Shown here: one piece after another, positions 60,125-64,000 of the stretch
Position numbering within the stretch: the first letter of the stretch is position 1
Layout of the letters: each line of letters starts with the position of its first letter
DNA from: Limnohabitans sp. Bal53
GTDB taxonomy: Bacteria > Pseudomonadota > Gammaproteobacteria > Burkholderiales > Burkholderiaceae_C
Direction: 5' to 3'
NCBI RefSeq assembly: GCF_003063355.1
Contig: NZ_NESH01000007.1
Location: forward strand, 62,001-126,000
DNA: 64,000 bases
Notes under the pieces: model-generated
What the model saw: only the letters and a program-made list of their open reading frames with translations
Databases searched by the model: none
Told to the model about the DNA's origin: nothing
Program-made: the position numbers and the translations under genes

Positions 60125-61444
60125 ATGCTGGCCATTCTTTCCAACCGCACCTACCGTCACTTGTTCGCCGCTCAGGTGATTGCGTTGATCGGGACCGGTC
60201 TGGCGACCGTGGGGCTGGGGCTATTGGCCTTTGATCTGGCAGGCGAGAACGCAGGGATGGTTCTGGGAGCGGCATTGGCCATCAAGATGATCGCCTACGT
60301 GGGCGTGGCACCGGTCGCTGCGGCCTTTGCCGAACACCTGCCCAGACGCACCATGCTGGTGACGCTGGACCTGGTCCGGGCGGCTGTTGCCCTGCTGCTG
60401 CCATTTGTTTCCCAGATCTGGGAAATCTACGTGTTGATTTTTGTGTTGCAAGCCGCGTCGGCCGCTTTCACACCCACCTTTCAGGCCACCATCCCCGATG
60501 TCCTTCCAGAAGAGGCGGACTACACGAAAGCATTGTCGCTTTCACGCCTTGCGTACGACATGGAGAGCCTTGTCAGTCCGATGCTGGCTGCCGCATTGCT
60601 GACGGTGATCGGCTTTCACGACCTGTTTGCAGGCACGGTGGTGGGGTTCCTGGCTTCTGCTGCGTTGGTGGTGTCGGTGATTTTACCCGTTCATCCAGCT
60701 CCAAAGCGCCGCAGCATCTACGACCGAACCACACGCGGCCTGCGAATTTATCTGGCCACACCTCGGCTGCGCGGGCTGTTGGCGGTGAACGCGGCGGTCG
60801 CAGCGGCAGGAGCCATGGTTTTTGTCAACACGGTTGTCATCGTGCAAGGCAAGTTCGGTTTGACCCAGAGCGCGGTGGCCCTGGCGTTGGCCAGCTTCGG
60901 AGCCGGCTCCATGGTGGCGGCGCTGGCCTTGCCCAGTCTTCTGGAGAAACTGGCGGACCGGCGCGTGATGCTGACAGGCATGGCGTTGATGGTTGTGGGA
61001 ATGTTCGCGGGCACCTTGGTGGTCGGACATGCATCGCTAATGGCCTTGTGGTTCGCCCTTGGCTTGGGTTACTCGACCGCCCAAACGCCTTCCGGGCGTT
61101 TGTTGCGGCGATCCTCAAATCCAGAAGATCGACCTGCGCTGTTTGCCGCTCAATTTGCGCTGTCGCATGCCTGCTGGTTGTTGTTCTACCCATTGGCCGG
61201 CTGGTTGGGTGCCCGTTTTGGCATGCCCGTGACCTTTGCTGTTTTGGGCAGTGCTGCTGCATTGGCCGTTTGGGGGGCCACACTGGTCTGGCCGCCCCAG
61301 GATCCAGAGTCCATTGAGCACGAACACCCTGATCTGCCAGCTGGACACGCCCATGGCGTGGGCACCACCGAGCAAGGTGCGCGCCATTCGCACCCTTTTG
61401 TGATCGACGACCACCACCCGCACTGGCCCAACTTGGGTCGTTGA
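60125..61444 (+). CDS. nreB: MFS efflux transporter with His-rich C-terminus (NreB-like)
   Basis: A 439-aa MFS transporter of 12 helices; the loop 2-3 motif is AFAEHLPRRTMLVTLDLVRA. The C-terminus is His-rich and hydrophilic (EHEHPDLPAGHAHG; HSHPFVIDDHHPHWP), as described for the nickel-resistance protein NreB. Together with the preceding CsoR/RcnR-type repressor it would export nickel or cobalt. Start at MLAILSNRTYRHLF (60125); an ATG 11 codons earlier is possible. Substrate inferred. Confidence 0.82.
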   Translation: MLAILSNRTYRHLFAAQVIALIGTGLATVGLGLLAFDLAGENAGMVLGAALAIKMIAYVGVAPVAAAFAEHLPRRTMLVTLDLVRAAVALLLPFVSQIWEIYVLIFVLQAASAAFTPTFQATIPDVLPEEADYTKALSLSRLAYDMESLVSPMLAAALLTVIGFHDLFAGTVVGFLASAALVVSVILPVHPAPKRRSIYDRTTRGLRIYLATPRLRGLLAVNAAVAAAGAMVFVNTVVIVQGKFGLTQSAVALALASFGAGSMVAALALPSLLEKLADRRVMLTGMALMVVGMFAGTLVVGHASLMALWFALGLGYSTAQTPSGRLLRRSSNPEDRPALFAAQFALSHACWLLFYPLAGWLGARFGMPVTFAVLGSAAALAVWGATLVWPPQDPESIEHEHPDLPAGHAHGVGTTEQGARHSHPFVIDDHHPHWPNLGR

Positions 61445-61894
61445 AGCCGGCGCAGGGTATTTGCCTTGTTCCGTGATTTCTCCCGTTCAACTCAGTGCAA
61501 GGGATCTCGGCACCTCGGCTTTGCTTGGGGTTCGGGTGCGGCGGCAAAGTTGCCTTGAAGTCCTCACTCAATGAAAAAACGCCTTTCGATTTCTGTGGCG
61601 ACCGCAATAGGTCGGGAGCACCAGCTCATCCTTGGCTTGTGCAGTCGTTCCAGCAAACTTGTCTGGCGGGCCTTGATCGAGTGACAGGTCTGCGGGGTCA
61701 AGCTGCCGCTTGAAGCCCTGCTCCGCGAATGGCAGGTTACGAAACTCGCGAACGTTTAGGCGACAATTTCCTATGTCTGGACCCAGCCTTGAAGCGACTT
61801 TAAAATTCTCCAAGTTCGGCTGTCCAGTGGTTGCAGCCTTTGATGTTGCCCCCGTGAATTCACGGTTTGGGCTTCAGAGTTGCATCCTTGCGGC
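61445..61894. other. Gap without recognisable gene
   Basis: The 450 bp between nreB and the GreA-like gene carry no gene I can support. The best frame is minus-strand 61568-61813 (81 codons, NLPFAEQGFKRQLDPADLSL and on), with no recognised family and no ribosome site. It may be the remnant of a mobile gene. No repeat or RNA gene is seen. Confidence 0.4.
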
Positions 61895-62377
61895 TCAATG
61901 AACCCTCAGCACCTCAAACTGCTGTCGGACTGGAGCGACTTGTATCGACACCTCATCACCCTCGCATTTACCCAGCATGGCCCTGCCCAAAGGGGATTCG
62001 CTGCTGATGACCTGAACGAGGTGAGCGCCGCTGACCAACTTCATGCTGCCCCCATCCGGGCCGAGAAAGAGTTGTTGCTGCTTGTCGTCGGCATCGACCA
62101 GGCACACCGGGGCGCCGAGCTGTACCCCTTTGCTGGCGTCGTAGGGGCTCGGGCGGAATAGACGCCAATTGACCATCGCCTGGCGGATGGCCTCGGCGCG
62201 ACGCGCTTGGCCGGTGGCCAAGTAGGCGGCTTCGAGTCCCAAGGTGTCGTATTTGTTTTCAGCGATGGTCTCTTCGTGAGTCGCCGTTTCATGGGCTGCC
62301 CGCACTGCCTGTTCGGCTTGCAGCAGGTCTTCGGCGAGCCGATCCAGCACCTGCTGCCGCAGCAAAAATTTGTCCAT
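61895..62377 (-). CDS. GreA/GreB-family transcription elongation-factor-like protein
   Basis: A 160-aa protein with an N-terminal coiled coil whose tip keeps an acidic motif (HEETIAENKYDTLGLEAAYL; GreA has HGDLSENAEY) and a C-terminal FKBP-like domain (ISSESPLGRAMLGKCEGDEV). It is probably a secondary-channel factor that stimulates RNA cleavage or competes with GreA. The coiled coil contains an extra segment (ATGQARRAEAIRQAMVNW) absent from GreA. Divergent from the gene at 62572 across an SOS-like palindrome. Confidence 0.82.
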   Translation of the reverse strand: MDKFLLRQQVLDRLAEDLLQAEQAVRAAHETATHEETIAENKYDTLGLEAAYLATGQARRAEAIRQAMVNWRLFRPSPYDASKGVQLGAPVCLVDADDKQQQLFLGPDGGSMKLVSGAHLVQVISSESPLGRAMLGKCEGDEVSIQVAPVRQQFEVLRVH

Positions 62378-62529
62378 GTTGAAAAATCGGTATCTCGAAC
62401 AAGCCGGGGTAGGGCTTGATTATGAAGGGCTCCACCAGCCTTCCACACTTCGGCTGGCTGCAGGTCAACTTCAGCCACGGGTAGGGTTCCGCCGGTGGAC
62501 AAATTCCGACAGATTTGCGCCCTTGGCAG

Positions 62530-62551
62530 AATACTGGTTAAATATCCAGTA
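62530..62551. promoter_or_regulatory. SOS-box-like palindrome
   Basis: ATACTGG-TTAAATAT-CCAGTAT, a perfect 7-bp-arm palindrome with 8-bp AT-rich spacer, in the divergent gap 20 bp before the start at 62572. It resembles the LexA box (CTGT-N8-ACAG) but has CTGG/CCAG, so LexA binding is uncertain; an SRAP-type gene lies nearby. Confidence 0.6.
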
Positions 62552-62571
62552 TTCATGATTCAACCGACCAG

Positions 62572-63003
62572 ATGCAAGCCTCTGTTTACCGACTGCGCGA
62601 CCGAGGCATCAAGCTGCCCCGTCCATCTTCTCCTCAATCTGGCGATGTTCAGCTGGCCAAGATCGACAGGGGAGACCTGAGGTACTTCCAGGCCCGTTTG
62701 CTTGATGGGGACCTTGATGTGTTGCCGCCCCTTCATAAAGCGGTGATCACCCGCGTGTCCAGCAACGGCATGGTCATTCATGGAGAAGAGATGTCGTCCA
62801 GAAAGCCGACCAGCATCAAGACCCGTGTGTCGTCGTACCGGCAGACATGGTGGGCGCTTGTTCAGTGCGCGGCGCCATCTGGCATCGACATGCTGGAGGA
62901 GATCGCCAATGGAGAAGATCCCAGTGAGTACCTTTCAAACCATTCTGATATTCCCCCAGCTTGGCAGCGGGCCAGCGAATCTGGAGGCCGCGATCCCCGG
63001 TGA
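62572..63003 (+). CDS. Hypothetical protein
   Basis: A 143-aa protein, no recognised family. Predicted soluble, basic N-terminus (MQASVYRLRDRGIKLPRP), then RVSSNGMVIHGEEMSSRKP and TRVSSYRQTWWALVQCAAP. It starts 20 bp after the SOS-like palindrome and runs towards the SRAP gene on the other strand. Its last 95 bp overlap the next small frame. By context perhaps DNA-damage related; not shown. Confidence 0.6.
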   Translation: MQASVYRLRDRGIKLPRPSSPQSGDVQLAKIDRGDLRYFQARLLDGDLDVLPPLHKAVITRVSSNGMVIHGEEMSSRKPTSIKTRVSSYRQTWWALVQCAAPSGIDMLEEIANGEDPSEYLSNHSDIPPAWQRASESGGRDPR

Positions 63004-63127
63004 CCCTTCCGACTACATCGTCCAGCAACACGGCGCATGGTGGATGGTGACTCGGCAAAACAGTCAGGAGACGATCTATGCCGGGCCAGGGCCGGTCCAG
63101 GTTGAGCGGACTACCCAGCGGGTCTAA
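62909..63127 (+). CDS. Small hypothetical protein, overlapping previous gene
   Basis: A 72-codon frame (MEKIPVSTFQTILIFPQLGS and on) that begins inside the preceding gene in the +1-shifted frame and ends 4 bp into the SRAP gene on the opposite strand. Codon use resembles the neighbours. It may be a real overlapping gene or the displaced end of the previous one by frameshift. No family recognised. Confidence 0.4.
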   Translation: MEKIPVSTFQTILIFPQLGSGPANLEAAIPGDPSDYIVQQHGAWWMVTRQNSQETIYAGPGPVQVERTTQRV

Positions 63128-63834
63128 ATGGGCAGCGTCAGCACATGGGCCTTGTCAGGCTCGGCGGCGCCATGGCGAAACAGCTCAAGTGGTGGCACGC
63201 GAATCAGCGCCTCTGCCGCTTCCTTTGGGCCATGCAGCCACAGATCCCAATCGGCTCTTTCGATGGCCACGACCGTTCGTTTGTCCTGCTTGTCCGGCCC
63301 TTGTTTGGGATCAGGCTTGTGCATCAAGGCTAACAGGGGATGCCCATCACAATTCTGGGTGAGCATGGTGTAGTTCTGCACCACTTCACCCGTGGCCGGA
63401 TCGGTCCACTCGCTCCAGAGTCCGGCCAGCATCCACGGTTCGCCGTCTTCTCTCCAGAATCGCCACCAGGTGTTTTTTGAAAGCGACATCGGGTCCGCGT
63501 GCGTGATGCCCCAATACGGTTCCTGGAACCAGGCTACCGGAATCAGGCACCGTTGCTGGCGTGCCCAGGGAAAACGGTATGTCCATGCGGTGGCCACCGT
63601 TTCGCGACGAGCGTTGTTCGTGCTCATGCGGCGACCTTCACGCGTCTTGGGGGTGCGCTCCTTGGAGCTGGGGGGAATCATGCCCCATTGCCCGACCTGA
63701 GCGACGGAGTCCTGTTTGACAAAAACGCCCTGTCCCAATGGGGCCACCGTGTGGTCCCACGTCAGGCCATCGAGTCCCTTGAACAATTGTGTGCGAAGCG
63801 TGTCTGCATCAACGCTTCCATACAGGTTGCACAT
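63124..63834 (-). CDS. SRAP/HMCES-family (YedK-like) DNA-protein crosslink protein
   Basis: A 236-aa SOS-response-associated peptidase-fold protein. The catalytic Cys2 is present (MCNLYG, initiator Met removed), with NNARRET (Asn), PVAWFQEPYWG (Glu) and LLALMHKPD (His) in family order. It crosslinks to abasic sites in single-stranded DNA. The sequence is divergent from YedK (CLIPVAWFQE instead of CLIPADGFYE), suggesting a mobile-element paralogue. Convergent with the hypothetical genes at 62572 and 62909. Confidence 0.87.
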   Translation of the reverse strand: MCNLYGSVDADTLRTQLFKGLDGLTWDHTVAPLGQGVFVKQDSVAQVGQWGMIPPSSKERTPKTREGRRMSTNNARRETVATAWTYRFPWARQQRCLIPVAWFQEPYWGITHADPMSLSKNTWWRFWREDGEPWMLAGLWSEWTDPATGEVVQNYTMLTQNCDGHPLLALMHKPDPKQGPDKQDKRTVVAIERADWDLWLHGPKEAAEALIRVPPLELFRHGAAEPDKAHVLTLPI

Positions 63835-63930
63835 GCATCACCTCCAGTGAGTTCTGCAAAAAGCCGCTTCGGCGCATGGATGCTGCTTCTTGCCTGTCAT
63901 CGCCTTTGCAAAGTGACATTATTTCGCAGG

Positions 63931-64000
63931 TGAATCCTGTTGAGTTCGACATGCAGTGGAGGTCGGCTGAGCTGACCCTCAAGCAGGAGGGCCCAGTTTT
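63931..64000 (+). CDS. Possible 5' end of a gene running off the window
   Basis: A frame beginning GTG at 63931 (VNPVEFDMQWRSAELTLKQE) stays open to the window edge; an ATG at 63952 is alternative. The stretch is too short to assign. The 96 bp before it (63835-63930) hold the SRAP promoter region. Confidence 0.3.

Noticed and set aside
55943-61530. 14-base identity (TCGGCTTTGCTTGG) shared by the two gene-free gaps at about 55.94 and 61.52 kb
   Set aside because: A window this size is expected to contain several chance 14-base matches; no extension of the similarity.

Overview
The window reads as a chromosome segment of a betaproteobacterium, most likely a Comamonadaceae relative (Limnohabitans, Rhodoferax or Hydrogenophaga type). 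This rests on high GC, protein style, the leucine/isovalerate (liu) gene set and the glyQ-glyS-gmhB-plsC neighbourhood; no rRNA is present, so the genus is a guess. Two very different halves meet at about 35.4 kb.

The left half (1-35.4 kb) is ordinary core genome. It opens with a truncated HAD phosphatase, then a minus-strand liu operon: methylcrotonyl-CoA carboxylase beta subunit, a vapBC toxin-antitoxin pair, a DinB-like protein, methylglutaconyl-CoA hydratase, carboxylase alpha subunit, a 2-hydroxyacid dehydrogenase and HMG-CoA lyase. An AraC-type regulator is divergent from it. Next come a ClC channel, a HAD phosphatase, VOC, YchJ and rhodanese proteins and the Trk potassium system. A second minus-strand run carries a PaaI-type thioesterase, isovaleryl-CoA dehydrogenase, beta-carbonic anhydrase, thiolase, SDR and acyl-CoA dehydrogenase. 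The LiuR-type MerR regulator gene lies just upstream of this run, and two near-identical ACGT-rich palindromes lie beside liuR. Housekeeping genes follow (YgjP, plsC, gmhB, glyS, glyQ, lnt, corC, a GNAT, fadD, an MBL hydrolase), ending in tRNA-Gly and tRNA-Asp genes. Several intergenic regions hold REP-like palindromes of two families.

Right after tRNA-Asp lies only the 3' half of a tRNA-Asn gene. This is the usual scar of an integrase-mediated insertion, so everything to its right is read as a genomic island or stacked mobile DNA that runs past the window end. It begins with a broken tannase/feruloyl-esterase lipoprotein gene. Then come an ECF sigma factor with an ArsP-type permease, a degenerate metallo-beta-lactamase-fold protein and an orphan NirD-like Rieske protein; the arsenite-oxidation locus aioXSR / aioBA with a nitroreductase and moaA; a shortened YnfA-like protein; and a CadR/PbrR-like MerR regulator with a CDF efflux pump, DUF3703 and CzcI-like proteins. 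Next is an envelope module (lspA, dsbB, dsbA-like, SCO, M23 peptidase, L,D-transpeptidase, ICMT-like), a short tyrosine recombinase, a nickel/cobalt module (HupE, membrane anchor protein, His-rich protein, CsoR/RcnR regulator, NreB-like MFS), and a GreA-like factor, unknown genes and an SRAP-family protein around an SOS-like palindrome.

The biology fits together in two parts. The core half degrades leucine/isovalerate to acetoacetate and acetyl-CoA; the carbonic anhydrase in the same run could supply bicarbonate for the biotin carboxylase. The island oxidises arsenite through a molybdenum enzyme whose promoter has a clear sigma-54 signature matching the sigma-54-dependent regulator AioR, and it exports divalent metals. 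The envelope module next to the metal pumps is the best candidate for an under-described system.
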